Source: an uncultured Roseburia sp. | GTDB taxonomy: Bacteria; Bacillota; Clostridia; Lachnospirales; Lachnospiraceae | DNA length: 21,141 bases | Assembly (NCBI GenBank): GCA_910584215.1 | Contig: CAJTYI010000053.1 | Coordinates: 1-21,141, forward strand | Reading direction: 5' to 3' | Shown: positions 14,003-21,141 of the stretch, one piece after another | Numbering within the stretch: the first letter of the stretch is position 1 | How the letters are laid out: the number at the start of each line of letters is the position of its first letter | The notes under the pieces: model-generated | The model's input: the letters and a program-made list of their open reading frames with translations, nothing else | Told to the model about the DNA's origin: nothing | The model's database searches: none | Translations under genes and position numbers: made by a program

Positions 14003-14032
14003 TTAAATTGCGCTAAGCTGCTTATTTTGTAT
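13979..14032 (-). terminator. Terminator after the GrpB-type gene
   Basis: AAGCAGC (13987-13993) pairs with GCTGCTT (14017-14023) and encloses a second palindrome, GCAATT-A-AATTGC (13999-14011). The outer ATACAAAA and ATTTTGTAT extend it further. On the minus strand the stem is followed by TTTTTTGT, as expected of a terminator for the gene at 14180-14761. Confidence 0.7.
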
Positions 14033-14179
14033 GGTAACCTGTTAAAATGTATCCCTATTTTTACACGGTAAATTCGGTGCGCCCACAGGCACCGTATTGC
14101 AGCCATTCCAAATGACTGCTGGTAAACAGATAAATAAATGATGCGCCCACAACCAAATCAGCACGTTTCCCGATGCAGC

Positions 14180-14761
14180 TTAGCGCCCCTCCCCGTCCTC
14201 ATAGCGGCCGCCATATTCCCGCTTGGCGCGAACCGTATTTTCCACGACAAACGGACTTTTCGCGTCCGTATAGGCGTCGCGGTTGTGTTCATACTGCTTC
14301 CACAGCGATCGCTTCAACGCCTCATATTGTTTGGCCAATGCGGGATGTTCGTTCATATAATCCCTGAAATACAGTTCATCATGGTCGCCGCGATAGCGCA
14401 GATGCAAATGAAATACTTTCTCCGCAAATCCCTCACTTGTGTATCCTCTGTTAAAAGACACCCTGTTTTCTGTTTCCGACATATTGGTATATCCGTTGTA
14501 CGTCAAGACCTCTTTTATTTCCTGCATCGACGCTGTCTTAGGAATCTCTAACAATATATCCACAATCGGTTTTGCCCATATACCGTTTATCGCCGTGCTC
14601 CCGATATGGCTTATGACATAATCTATGTCCGGCAAAAAATCCCGTATTCTCTTCTCCTCTTCACCAAACCAATCCCCCCAGCAGTCCTGGTGCTCGCTCA
14701 GCCGAATCGGAAACAATTCCCACAATTCTTCCAGCGTCATTTCAGATAACAATTTTTTCAT
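14180..14761 (-). CDS. GrpB family (UPF0157) protein
   Basis: A 193-residue cytosolic protein of the GrpB/UPF0157 family, which has a nucleotidyltransferase-like fold. The family signature is visible in HIGSTAINGIWAKPIVDILLEI (about 52-73), where Gly-Ser precedes the Lys-Pro-x-x-Asp pattern, and in the LHLRYRG and LYFRDYMNEHP segments. The length is normal for the family. ATG 14761 is 11 bases after AAAGGA; a GTG one codon upstream has better spacing and is an alternative start. It is a single gene with its own terminator and lies divergent from the EAL gene. Biochemical function is not established for this family. Confidence 0.88.
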   Translation of the reverse strand: MKKLLSEMTLEELWELFPIRLSEHQDCWGDWFGEEEKRIRDFLPDIDYVISHIGSTAINGIWAKPIVDILLEIPKTASMQEIKEVLTYNGYTNMSETENRVSFNRGYTSEGFAEKVFHLHLRYRGDHDELYFRDYMNEHPALAKQYEALKRSLWKQYEHNRDAYTDAKSPFVVENTVRAKREYGGRYEDGEGR

Positions 14762-14847
14762 CACGAACAAATTCCTTTCTGGCAGAGCGCAATCTGCGCC
14801 CCTAAATTTTTGTTTTCTCCGGCGTCTTTGCCGTTTTAAGTCCCATC

Positions 14848-14873
14848 CCCTGCGAATGCTTGCGTTTGCAGGG
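14848..14873. repeat. Perfect GC-rich hairpin at the divergent promoter region
   Basis: CCCTGCGAATGC (14848-14859) pairs with GCGTTTGCAGGG (14862-14873) along its whole length, with two G-U pairs. Its right arm overlaps the -35 box of the EAL gene promoter, so it may be an operator for a dimeric regulator, or a hairpin in the leader of the divergent GrpB-type gene. Confidence 0.55.
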
Positions 14874-14888
14874 AATGTGGACTATAAT
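14860..14888 (+). promoter_or_regulatory. Promoter of the EAL-domain gene
   Basis: TTGCGT (14860-14865), 17 bases, TATAAT (14883-14888). Transcription would begin around 14895, which coincides with the first base of the tandem repeat array. The mRNA leader is then about 214 bases. Confidence 0.65.
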
Positions 14889-14894
14889 AATACA

Positions 14895-15064
14895 AAAGCA
14901 GCCATTTGGACTGTACGACACATCGTGCGAAAGCAACCATTTGGACTGTACGACATTGCACGAAAGCAGCCATTTGGACTGTACGACACATCGTGCGAAA
15001 GCAACCATTTGGACTGTACGACATTGCACGAAAGCAACCATTTGGGCCGTACGATATATCGTAC
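14895..15064 (+). repeat. Tandem array of 33-35 bp units in the EAL gene leader
   Basis: Five units at 14895-14929, 14930-14962, 14963-14997, 14998-15030 and 15031-15064, each beginning AAAGCARCCATTTGG and containing a GTACGA motif. Units 1+2 and 3+4 are identical 68-bp pairs, showing recent duplication of a dimer. Each longer unit ends in a small hairpin, GTACGA-CACA-TCGTGC. In unit 5 this has become the perfect palindrome GTACGATATATCGTAC. The array fills most of the predicted leader of the EAL gene. There are no spacers, so it is not a CRISPR array; the open frames that run through it are a by-product of the repetition. Confidence 0.92.
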
Positions 15065-15108
15065 AAAAGAAACCTTGATAAACTTACGATACCGAAACGG
15101 AGGTCATC

Positions 15109-17007
15109 ATGCATATACAAATTCAATGCTGCGGTATTGTCCTAATGTTGACACTCTTTTATTTTTATATGCGCCAAAGGCGGATATCGCTAAATACACA
15201 GCGGGCGTTTTTAGGTGTATTCCTAGCGACTTTTATCTGTATCACCGTCGACATCCTCTCGATTGGAGCCATCGAGTACCGTGATCTGCTGCCGGAACAC
15301 TTTGTCAAATTTATCGCCAAAAGCTATCTGATCACACTGCTCGGTGTGGCGATAAGCGCTTTATCCTATATGAGCGTGGATATCTATACAAACCACAATG
15401 TCTACCGGCGGAATATGAAAACATACCTTATTCTGGCCCTGATCGGCGCCATCGGTACCTATATTGCCCCTTTAGATTACCATTACGACAAGGACGGTGT
15501 GACTGTGATGTACACGCATGGCCCGAGTCTCTATGTCACATACGGTATGGCGCTGATTTTCTTTCTCCGCATTTTTTATCTTCTGCGTAAAGAAAAGGCC
15601 AAGATCAATCCCAGGCGCAGGGAGGCGGTCTGCATCTGGCTGCTGATTTGGATTGCCGCCTCACAGATACAGTTTATGTACACCAACGTTTTGATCGTGG
15701 GATATGCCGGTTCGATCGGCATAATGGTGCTCTACCTCAAACTGGAAAACCCGGAAACCAACCTTGACCGAAACACTGGATTGTTCAGCAGCGGCGCCCT
15801 GTACCAATATACCAAACAGCTCTTTGCCAGAGAAATAGACTTTGCGACGCTGGTGATTATTTTTGAAAATACTGCCTACCAGAATGTGCCTCTTGGCAAA
15901 AGAGACGCCATCAAAATGGAGCTCGTCGAATATCTGCAAAAAATCCCCGACATCCTCTGCTTTAAAAACGCAGAAGACGAGTTCTTTGTAATCATGGAAA
16001 ACCCCCAGACGGCAGAACAGCAGGCCAAAACCATCCGCGCGCGTTTCCGGTCGGGATGGGGGGATGGTCAGGCACACATGGTGCATCCACAATGGCTGTA
16101 CCTGCCGCACACCAATGTCGCTGGCCAGGCTGATCATCTTTTATATCTCATACGACACATCAGGCAAAATGGAACAACATTTTCCGAAAAAGATTTCTTC
16201 TGCATCGAAAAAGACAGTGTCGATCAGATGTATCGGAAAAAGGAGACGGAACAATTAATTCTCGAAGCGATCGAAAACGACCGCGTGGAGGTGCATTACC
16301 AGCCAATTTTTTCAACCGGCGAACAGCGTATCACTTCGGCCGAAGCGCTCGTGCGCATCCGCGGCAGAGACGGCGCTCTGGTAGCGCCGGGATTGTTTAT
16401 CGAGGTCGCCGAGGAAAGCGGCATGATCTTGCGGCTTGGGGAAATTGTGTTTGAAAAAGTATGTCAGTTCATACAGGAGCATCCGCTGGAGCAATACGGA
16501 CTCCATTATATAGAAGTCAATCTTTCCGTCGTGCAGTGCGCTTACGAGTGGCTGGCGCGGGACTACATCAACATCATGAACAAGTATCAGATTGACCCCA
16601 AATATATCAATCTTGAGATTACAGAGTCGGCCTCCACCAACGCCAAAAAGACCCTGCTTGACAATATGCAATCTTTGATCGGATATGGCGTCAAATTCTC
16701 TCTGGATGACTTCGGCACCGGACAGTCCAATCTCAATTATATCGTAGACATGCCGGTCGACATTATCAAATTTGACCGCAGTATGACCAACTCTTACTTT
16801 GAGAACGGAAAAGCCAAATATGTCATGGATGCCGCCATACATATGATCCACGGCATGAACCTGGAAATCGTCTCGGAGGGCGTCGAAACCGCGGAACAGT
16901 ACCAGACGATGCAGGAGCTGGGAATCAGCCACATACAGGGCTACTATTTTTCCAAACCGCTGCCGGCAGAAGAATTTATTCAGTTCCTTAAAAAACAGAC
17001 GTCCTAA
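15109..17007 (+). CDS. Membrane-anchored EAL phosphodiesterase with degenerate GGDEF domain
   Basis: A 632-residue protein predicted to hydrolyse cyclic di-GMP. About seven hydrophobic segments (roughly 6-22, 34-54, 66-88, 102-120, 143-158, 172-188 and 193-210) form a sensor-like membrane region. A GGDEF-like domain (about 225-345) follows in which the active motif reads AEDEF (288-292), so it is unlikely to make cyclic di-GMP but may bind GTP as a regulator. The EAL domain (about 380-630) has the catalytic set: EALVR with Glu412, the Asn of EVNLS, Glu of LEITES, the DDFGTG pair, Lys of IIKFDRS, Glu of EGVET and Gln of QGYYFSKPL. GGAGG stands five bases before ATG 15109. It is a single gene with a repeat-rich leader and a terminator shared with convergent gdhA. 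Confidence 0.93.
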   Translation: MHIQIQCCGIVLMLTLFYFYMRQRRISLNTQRAFLGVFLATFICITVDILSIGAIEYRDLLPEHFVKFIAKSYLITLLGVAISALSYMSVDIYTNHNVYRRNMKTYLILALIGAIGTYIAPLDYHYDKDGVTVMYTHGPSLYVTYGMALIFFLRIFYLLRKEKAKINPRRREAVCIWLLIWIAASQIQFMYTNVLIVGYAGSIGIMVLYLKLENPETNLDRNTGLFSSGALYQYTKQLFAREIDFATLVIIFENTAYQNVPLGKRDAIKMELVEYLQKIPDILCFKNAEDEFFVIMENPQTAEQQAKTIRARFRSGWGDGQAHMVHPQWLYLPHTNVAGQADHLLYLIRHIRQNGTTFSEKDFFCIEKDSVDQMYRKKETEQLILEAIENDRVEVHYQPIFSTGEQRITSAEALVRIRGRDGALVAPGLFIEVAEESGMILRLGEIVFEKVCQFIQEHPLEQYGLHYIEVNLSVVQCAYEWLARDYINIMNKYQIDPKYINLEITESASTNAKKTLLDNMQSLIGYGVKFSLDDFGTGQSNLNYIVDMPVDIIKFDRSMTNSYFENGKAKYVMDAAIHMIHGMNLEIVSEGVETAEQYQTMQELGISHIQGYYFSKPLPAEEFIQFLKKQTS

Positions 17008-17041
17008 AGACTGGATTATGGCCGGAAGAAAGATACCGACA

Positions 17042-17090
17042 AAAGACCCGCAGACACAATCAAATGAACTTTGATATGTCGCGGGTCTTT
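17042..17090. terminator. Bidirectional terminator between the EAL gene and gdhA
   Basis: AAAGACCCGC (17042-17051) pairs with GCGGGTCTTT (17081-17090). The inner GACA/TGTC and TCAAA/TTTGA pairings extend the stem. It lies between two convergent genes and has A and T runs on opposite sides, so it serves both. Confidence 0.85.
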
Positions 17091-17135
17091 CTGATCTATC
17101 ACAGTCAAATCCAGAATAAAATCAAACAGTTCCTG

Positions 17136-18470
17136 TTAGCAAACACCCTGCGCAAGCATAGCCTCCACAACTTTCTCAAATCCGGCAATATTCGCACCGG
17201 CAACATAGTTGCCCTCCATGCCGTAACGCTTTGCAGCCTCATCAATGTTGTGGTAAATGTTTACCATGATACGCTGTAACTTGCTGTCCACTTCCTCGAA
17301 CGTCCAGCTAAGTCTCTCGCTGTTCTGGGACATCTCAAGTGCGGATGTTGCAACACCGCCGGCATTGGAAGCCTTGCCACCGATAAACCATACGCCGTTC
17401 TCCTGCAAATACTCTGTCGCATCAATCGTGGTCGGCATGTTAGCGCCTTCGCAGACTGCCTTACATCCGTTTGCCACCAACTGCTTCGCATCGTCAAGCA
17501 GCAGCTCGTTTTGTGTCGCGCACGGAAGTGCGATATCGCACTTGATCTGCCATACGCCGCGTCCCTCATGGTACTCTGCGCTCTTTCTCGCCGCAGCGTA
17601 TTCTGTGAGGCGGGCACGTTTCACTTCTTTTACCTCTTTAAGCAACGCAACATCAATGCCTTCCGGATCATAAATCCATCCGGTAGAGTCCGAACAGGTG
17701 ACAACCTTAGCGCCCATCTGCTGCGCTTTCTGAATCGCGTAGATCGCAACATTTCCTGCGCCCGATACCACGATCGTCTTGCCCTCCATGGATTCGCCAT
17801 GGCATTTAATCAACTCTTCCGTGATATATAACAAACCGTATCCGGTCGCCTCCGTGCGGGCAAGTGAGCCGCCGTAAGTTAAGCCCTTACCGGTCAAAAC
17901 ACCTTCAAATGTGCCGCGGATTCTCTTGTACTGGCCAAACATAAAGCCAATCTCCCTTGCACCCGTACCGATATCGCCGGCCGGAACGTCAATATCCGCG
18001 CCGATATATTTGCAAAGCTCTGTCATAAAGCTCTGGCAGAACGCCATAATCTCACGGTCAGATTTGCCTTTCGGGTCAAAGTCAGAACCACCCTTGCCGC
18101 CGCCGATCGGAAGGCTGGTGAGAGAATTTTTGAAAATCTGCTCAAAACCTAAAAACTTGATAATACCAAGATTAACGGATGGATGTAATCTAAGGCCGCC
18201 CTTGTACGGTCCGATCGCATTGTTAAACTGTACACGGAACCCTCTGTTTACCTGTACTTGTCCCTTATCGTCCACCCACGGTACACGGAACATAAACTGT
18301 CTGTCCGGCTCAGTGATTCTTTCCAATACAGCATTTTTTCTGTAAAGCTCTTCGTTGGCATCCACTACCGGCCTTAACGAATTGAGCACTTCTGTCACTG
18401 CCTGTAAGAACTCCGGCTGATCTGCATTTTTCTTAGATACAATCTCTAAGACCTCATCAACATATCCCAT
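17136..18470 (-). CDS. gdhA: Glutamate dehydrogenase (NADP-type)
   Basis: Interconverts 2-oxoglutarate plus ammonia and glutamate; cytosolic hexamer. The 444-residue length and sequence match the bacterial small NADP-specific type. The substrate region has GGLRLHPSVN and the catalytic lysine in LPIGGGKGGSDFDP, followed by the DVPAGDIGTGAREIGFMFGQ segment. The Rossmann fold starts at VVSGAGNVA, and the C-terminal lobe contains GGKASNAGGVATSALEMSQN. AAGGAG lies nine bases before ATG 18470. The gene is alone in its transcription unit, with its own promoter and a terminator shared with the EAL gene. Coenzyme choice is inferred from the family, not tested. Confidence 0.96.
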   Translation of the reverse strand: MGYVDEVLEIVSKKNADQPEFLQAVTEVLNSLRPVVDANEELYRKNAVLERITEPDRQFMFRVPWVDDKGQVQVNRGFRVQFNNAIGPYKGGLRLHPSVNLGIIKFLGFEQIFKNSLTSLPIGGGKGGSDFDPKGKSDREIMAFCQSFMTELCKYIGADIDVPAGDIGTGAREIGFMFGQYKRIRGTFEGVLTGKGLTYGGSLARTEATGYGLLYITEELIKCHGESMEGKTIVVSGAGNVAIYAIQKAQQMGAKVVTCSDSTGWIYDPEGIDVALLKEVKEVKRARLTEYAAARKSAEYHEGRGVWQIKCDIALPCATQNELLLDDAKQLVANGCKAVCEGANMPTTIDATEYLQENGVWFIGGKASNAGGVATSALEMSQNSERLSWTFEEVDSKLQRIMVNIYHNIDEAAKRYGMEGNYVAGANIAGFEKVVEAMLAQGVC

Positions 18471-18552
18471 CTGTCATATCTCCTTACTTATCATGAATTT
18501 TTAAGTTCGCGAAAATTCATAAACAAACTTCGCGTCCAGCATCAACATAATT

Positions 18553-18581
18553 ATTTTATTATATCTAAGCGCAAAGTGCAA
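18553..18581 (-). promoter_or_regulatory. gdhA promoter
   Basis: On the minus strand TTGCAC (18576-18581) is 17 bases from TAAAAT (18553-18558). The leader of about 75 bases contains a GCGAA/TTCGC hairpin. A TATAAT also lies within the spacer but is too close to any -35 box. Confidence 0.55.
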
Positions 18582-18710
18582 TATTTTTTTATGGTTTCCT
18601 ATTGTTTTTTACAGAAAGCTGCAAGTTGAATGTCCTAAAACTGCAAATCACTTTTTACAGGCCTCAAATGCCCCCTGTTGTATCCGACGTCCCATGGCAA
18701 ATTTTCTTTG

Positions 18711-18974
18711 TTACATCAGCCGGTAGATCAAAATTGCGAGCAGCACACCGATGATCCCCGCTATCGTAATCTTGATATTTAACCCAAATGTAATCACCAA
18801 AATTCCCAGATCTAACACAATCGGACTCGACAGCCCAAAACTCTGGCCGTAATTAAGCCAGTTTAAAAAGGGATTTCCCGCCGCAAGGCTGCCCAGAAAT
18901 CCTCCCAGCACAATGCCGGAGAGCAACAGCACCAACAAAACCCAGTAATTTTTACCCGCAATCCCTCTTGCCAT
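18711..18974 (-). CDS. DUF4321 family small membrane protein
   Basis: An 87-residue membrane protein. Two hydrophobic segments (about 12-32 and 52-84, the latter probably a helical pair) are joined by a Gly/Asn-rich loop. The order MARGIAGKNYW, GIVLGGFLGSLA and LDLGILVITFGLNIKI is typical of DUF4321, a conserved Firmicutes family of unknown function. I start at ATG 18974; an upstream frame to 19061 would add an unrelated N-terminus and crosses a repeat. It is last in the minus-strand cluster after the MarR gene. The 158-base gap leaves its co-transcription uncertain. Confidence 0.8.
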   Translation of the reverse strand: MARGIAGKNYWVLLVLLLSGIVLGGFLGSLAAGNPFLNWLNYGQSFGLSSPIVLDLGILVITFGLNIKITIAGIIGVLLAILIYRLM

Positions 18975-19049
18975 AATAAGCCTTGCCCTCCCTGCAATAT
19001 CATCCCTGACAACACATCCATCGTGCAAAAAGTTCGTATTCTTATATGC

Positions 19050-19139
19050 GAACCTCTGCACAACGCTCTTATTCCACTCCTTTTTCTACAAGGAAACCCT
19101 CCGCATAACGCTCTTATTCCCACTCCTTCTTCTTACAGG
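19050..19139. repeat. Imperfect 45-bp tandem duplication between the MarR and DUF4321 genes
   Basis: The sequence at 19050-19092 is repeated at 19093-19139, sharing AACGCTCTTATTCC and CACTCCTT, with about five substitutions and small indels. The second copy overlaps the last codons of the MarR gene. On the minus strand each copy carries AAGGAGTGG, which looks like a ribosome binding site but opens no credible gene. Confidence 0.7.
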
Positions 19140-19591
19140 GGAACTTTCTCTAACTCGCTTTTTTCTTCAAAATAATCTCCCAGCTTTGCCAGCGCATAAA
19201 TCAAAATCGGTGTCTCCTGTTCCGTCAGGCCGCCTTTCATATGCGCGATCATATCACGGTGAAACTCCTCGTGGTGGGCAAAAGCTTTTTTGCCTTTTGC
19301 CGTCAGATAAACCCATACTACACGCTTATCCTGTATGCTGCGCTCCCTCACGACATAGCCCTTGTTCGTCAAGCCGTCGATGGCGCGCGTGAGCGTTCCC
19401 GTCGTAACCTGCATCAACCTGGCTATGGTAGTCATGCTTTTGGGCTCCTCCACGCCGATCGCCTCTATAATGTGAAAATCATTGTAACTGATGTCGGAAA
19501 ACTCCTCCGTTACCAGGCATTTTCCCTCGATCTCCATGATGTTCTTAAACAACTTCACCAACAATTCATTTAACGTCTCATCTGTGGTCAT
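19133..19591 (-). CDS. MarR-family regulator, FabT-like by context
   Basis: A 152-residue winged-helix regulator. The helix-turn-helix lies at about 50-75 (TIARLMQVTTGTLTRAIDGL) and the wing at about 80-100 with the family's DKR motif (IQDKRVVWVYLTAKG). I start at ATG 19591 because AGGAAAGG is well spaced to it; the longer frame lacks a site. It follows fabH after 39 bases, in the same direction. In many Firmicutes a MarR protein in this cluster (FabT) represses fatty-acid synthesis genes in response to long-chain acyl-ACP. The FabT role is inferred from position; I saw no clear FabT operator in the gaps visible here. In contrast to streptococci, it lies downstream of fabH. Confidence 0.88.
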   Translation of the reverse strand: MTTDETLNELLVKLFKNIMEIEGKCLVTEEFSDISYNDFHIIEAIGVEEPKSMTTIARLMQVTTGTLTRAIDGLTNKGYVVRERSIQDKRVVWVYLTAKGKKAFAHHEEFHRDMIAHMKGGLTEQETPILIYALAKLGDYFEEKSELEKVPL

Positions 19592-19630
19592 ACATAAACC
19601 TTTCCTCTCTTCCACACAATACGCATCCGA

Positions 19631-20611
19631 TCACCAGACAAGCACCGCAGCCCCCCAGGTCAGCCCCGCTCCAAATCCGGCCAGCACGATTTTATCACCT
19701 TTTTTGATCGTACCGGCGCTGTTGACATTGTCAAGCAGGATCGGCACACTGGCCGCCGATATATTGCCGCACTCCTGCAAATTCGTCGGAAACTTTTCCA
19801 TCGGCTGCTTTAAGCGCTTGGCCGCCGCCTCGATAATGCGGTAATTGGCCTGGTGCAGCAGAAAATAGTCGATCTCTTCCATAGACAATCCCGCCTGCTC
19901 CACGACTTGCGTGACCGCCCGCGGCACCGTGCGCACGGCAAATTTATACACTTCCTGCCCGTTCATATAGGTATATGAAAGCGCGGTATCATTTTTGACA
20001 TAAGGATTGTTGGCCGGTCGGTTGCTGCAGTTTAATACCATGCCCGCAGCGCCGTCGGAGCCCTGTACCATACTTAAGATACCGCCCGCCTCCTCGCTCT
20101 CACTCGCCCGGACGATAGCTGCACCCGCCCCATCGCCGAACAGCACGCAGGTACTGCGGTCCGTCCAGTCCATCATTTTGGACAACGTCTCGGCGCCAAG
20201 AATCAAAGCAGTCTGGTACACGCCGCTCTTTAAATAGGTAGAGGCAAGATTCAGTGCAAATAAAAATCCCGAACAGGCTGCGTTGATGTCAAATGCCACC
20301 GCATGTTTCGCGCCGATCTCCCGCTGTATCTCGCAGGACAAATTCGGAAAAAAGCGGTCAGGTGAGACCGTGGCAGCGATAATCAAATCAATCTCCTCCG
20401 GCACAACCTTTGCTTTCTCCATCGCATGTTTTGCCGCCTCCACCGCCATACCGGTCGTCGTCTCTTCCACTGCCAGATGGCGCGCCCTGATACCTGTCCT
20501 CGTAGAAATCCATTCATCCGAAGTGTCCATAATTTTACTCAGGTCGTCATTTGCAACCCTGAGTTTTGGAATGGCACTTCCCGTACCGATAATTTCGACT
20601 TTTCTCAACAT
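19631..20611 (-). CDS. fabH: Beta-ketoacyl-ACP synthase III
   Basis: Starts fatty-acid synthesis by condensing acetyl-CoA (or a branched starter) with malonyl-ACP. The 326-residue protein shows the catalytic triad Cys113 (INAACSGF), His253 (LLHQANYRI) and Asn283 (ECGNISAAS), and the C-terminal GFGAGLTWGAAVL. I use ATG 20611 after AGAGGAAAC; ATG 20623 is a single base from GGAGGA. The stretch DEWISTRTGIRAR matches the CoA-binding part. It lies 64 bases after accA and 39 bases before the MarR gene, consistent with one lipid-synthesis operon. Confidence 0.96.
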   Translation of the reverse strand: MLRKVEIIGTGSAIPKLRVANDDLSKIMDTSDEWISTRTGIRARHLAVEETTTGMAVEAAKHAMEKAKVVPEEIDLIIAATVSPDRFFPNLSCEIQREIGAKHAVAFDINAACSGFLFALNLASTYLKSGVYQTALILGAETLSKMMDWTDRSTCVLFGDGAGAAIVRASESEEAGGILSMVQGSDGAAGMVLNCSNRPANNPYVKNDTALSYTYMNGQEVYKFAVRTVPRAVTQVVEQAGLSMEEIDYFLLHQANYRIIEAAAKRLKQPMEKFPTNLQECGNISAASVPILLDNVNSAGTIKKGDKIVLAGFGAGLTWGAAVLVW

Positions 20612-20675
20612 GTTTCCTCTCATTCCTCCGCGTAAGCGGCATTATAATTAGCGGGAACTTGGGACACGCAGCACA

Positions 20676-21141
20676 TTAAAATGCGCGGAAACGGTCATAA
20701 CGCTCTTTTGCCAGCTGTTCACCTGTCTTGCCATCCTGCTTTTGCAAAAATTCTTTTATCTTCCCTTTCATATAGCGGGCAATCGACTCGCAGGCCTTGG
20801 CGTCCGCCATACCGTATTCCGGTATAATCTGCTCCACAACTTTTAACTCGTGCAGATCTCTTGCGGTAATCTTCATGACCTCGCTCGCCTCCTTGGCGCG
20901 CCTGCTGTCCTTCCAGAGGATAGAAGAAAATCCCTCCGGCGATAAAATGGAGTATGTCGCATTCTCCATCATCCAGACTTCATTGCCGACTGCCAGCGCC
21001 AGCGCGCCGCCGCTGCCGCCCTCGCCGAGTATAATGGATATCACCGGAGTTTTCAGCGTCATAAACTCATATAAGTTTCGCGCGATTGCCTCGCCCTGAC
21101 CGCGCTTTTCCGCCTCAATACCGCAATAAGCGCCGGGTGTG
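20676..21141 (-). CDS. accA: Acetyl-CoA carboxylase carboxyltransferase subunit alpha, 3' part
   Basis: The open frame runs to the right edge of the window, so the N-terminal half is missing. The visible 154 codons begin with TPGAYCGIEAEKRGQGEAIA and continue through the GEGGSGGALALAVGN oxyanion region and SILSPEGFSSILWKD, all typical of AccA. It transfers the carboxyl group from biotin to acetyl-CoA to make malonyl-CoA, the substrate of FabH encoded next. An internal ATG at 21062 is not the start. Confidence 0.95.
   Translation of the reverse strand, partial: TPGAYCGIEAEKRGQGEAIARNLYEFMTLKTPVISIILGEGGSGGALALAVGNEVWMMENATYSILSPEGFSSILWKDSRRAKEASEVMKITARDLHELKVVEQIIPEYGMADAKACESIARYMKGKIKEFLQKQDGKTGEQLAKERYDRFRAF

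Noticed and set aside
14895..15064. CRISPR array
   Set aside because: Units are 33-35 bp and nearly identical from end to end with no variable spacers, and no cas gene is present.
14802..15145. Repetitive proteins in several frames across the tandem array
   Set aside because: Repeats stay open in many frames by chance; there are no ribosome binding sites, and the unit lengths of 33, 34 and 35 shift the frame.

Overview
The window looks like a chromosomal segment of a low-to-moderate GC member of the Clostridia, most likely Lachnospiraceae. The basis is the codon style and Shine-Dalgarno sites, an accA-fabH-marR lipid-synthesis order, a 444-residue GdhA, a LytTR/DUF3021 regulatory pair and BspA-type leucine-rich lipoproteins. 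This is a family-level inference, not a species call.

Layout. (1) Positions 1-2225 are the guaA-proximal end of an integrated mobile element: a non-coding stretch, a small DUF3173 protein and a tyrosine integrase that stops 79 bases short of the 3' end of guaA. (2) guaA (minus strand) has a recognisable promoter, then about 1.5 kb without a gene that holds paired GATC-rich hairpin repeats and several inverted repeats. (3) An IS4-family transposase (5492-6829) has a promoter and a strong hairpin terminator in front of it and a very AT-rich, palindrome-bearing tract behind it. (4) After a compact cluster of hairpins (7574-7732) comes a pair of lipoprotein genes, one with an NPCBM-like domain and one with a coiled coil and BspA-type repeats. 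(5) An unrecognised 148-residue protein has its own promoter and a possible 11-codon leader; a 200-base hairpin-rich stretch follows. (6) On the minus strand there is an ABC exporter (ATPase and ABC-2 permease), followed by a LytTR regulator and a DUF3021 membrane protein, with three tandem 58-bp repeats in front of the LytTR gene. (7) A GrpB-family gene lies divergent from a membrane-anchored EAL phosphodiesterase gene. The leader of the EAL gene is a tandem array of 33-35 bp units that begins almost exactly at the predicted transcription start. (8) Core genes close the window on the minus strand: gdhA, a DUF4321 gene, a MarR regulator, fabH and the 3' part of accA.

The parts most likely to hold something undescribed are non-coding: the repeat-array leader of the EAL gene (14895-15064), the operator-like 58-bp array before the LytTR gene (11640-11811), the structured cluster at 7574-7732, the hairpin series at 10534-10742 and the promoter-plus-terminator unit before the transposase (5265-5455). 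No rRNA, tRNA or CRISPR array was recognised.
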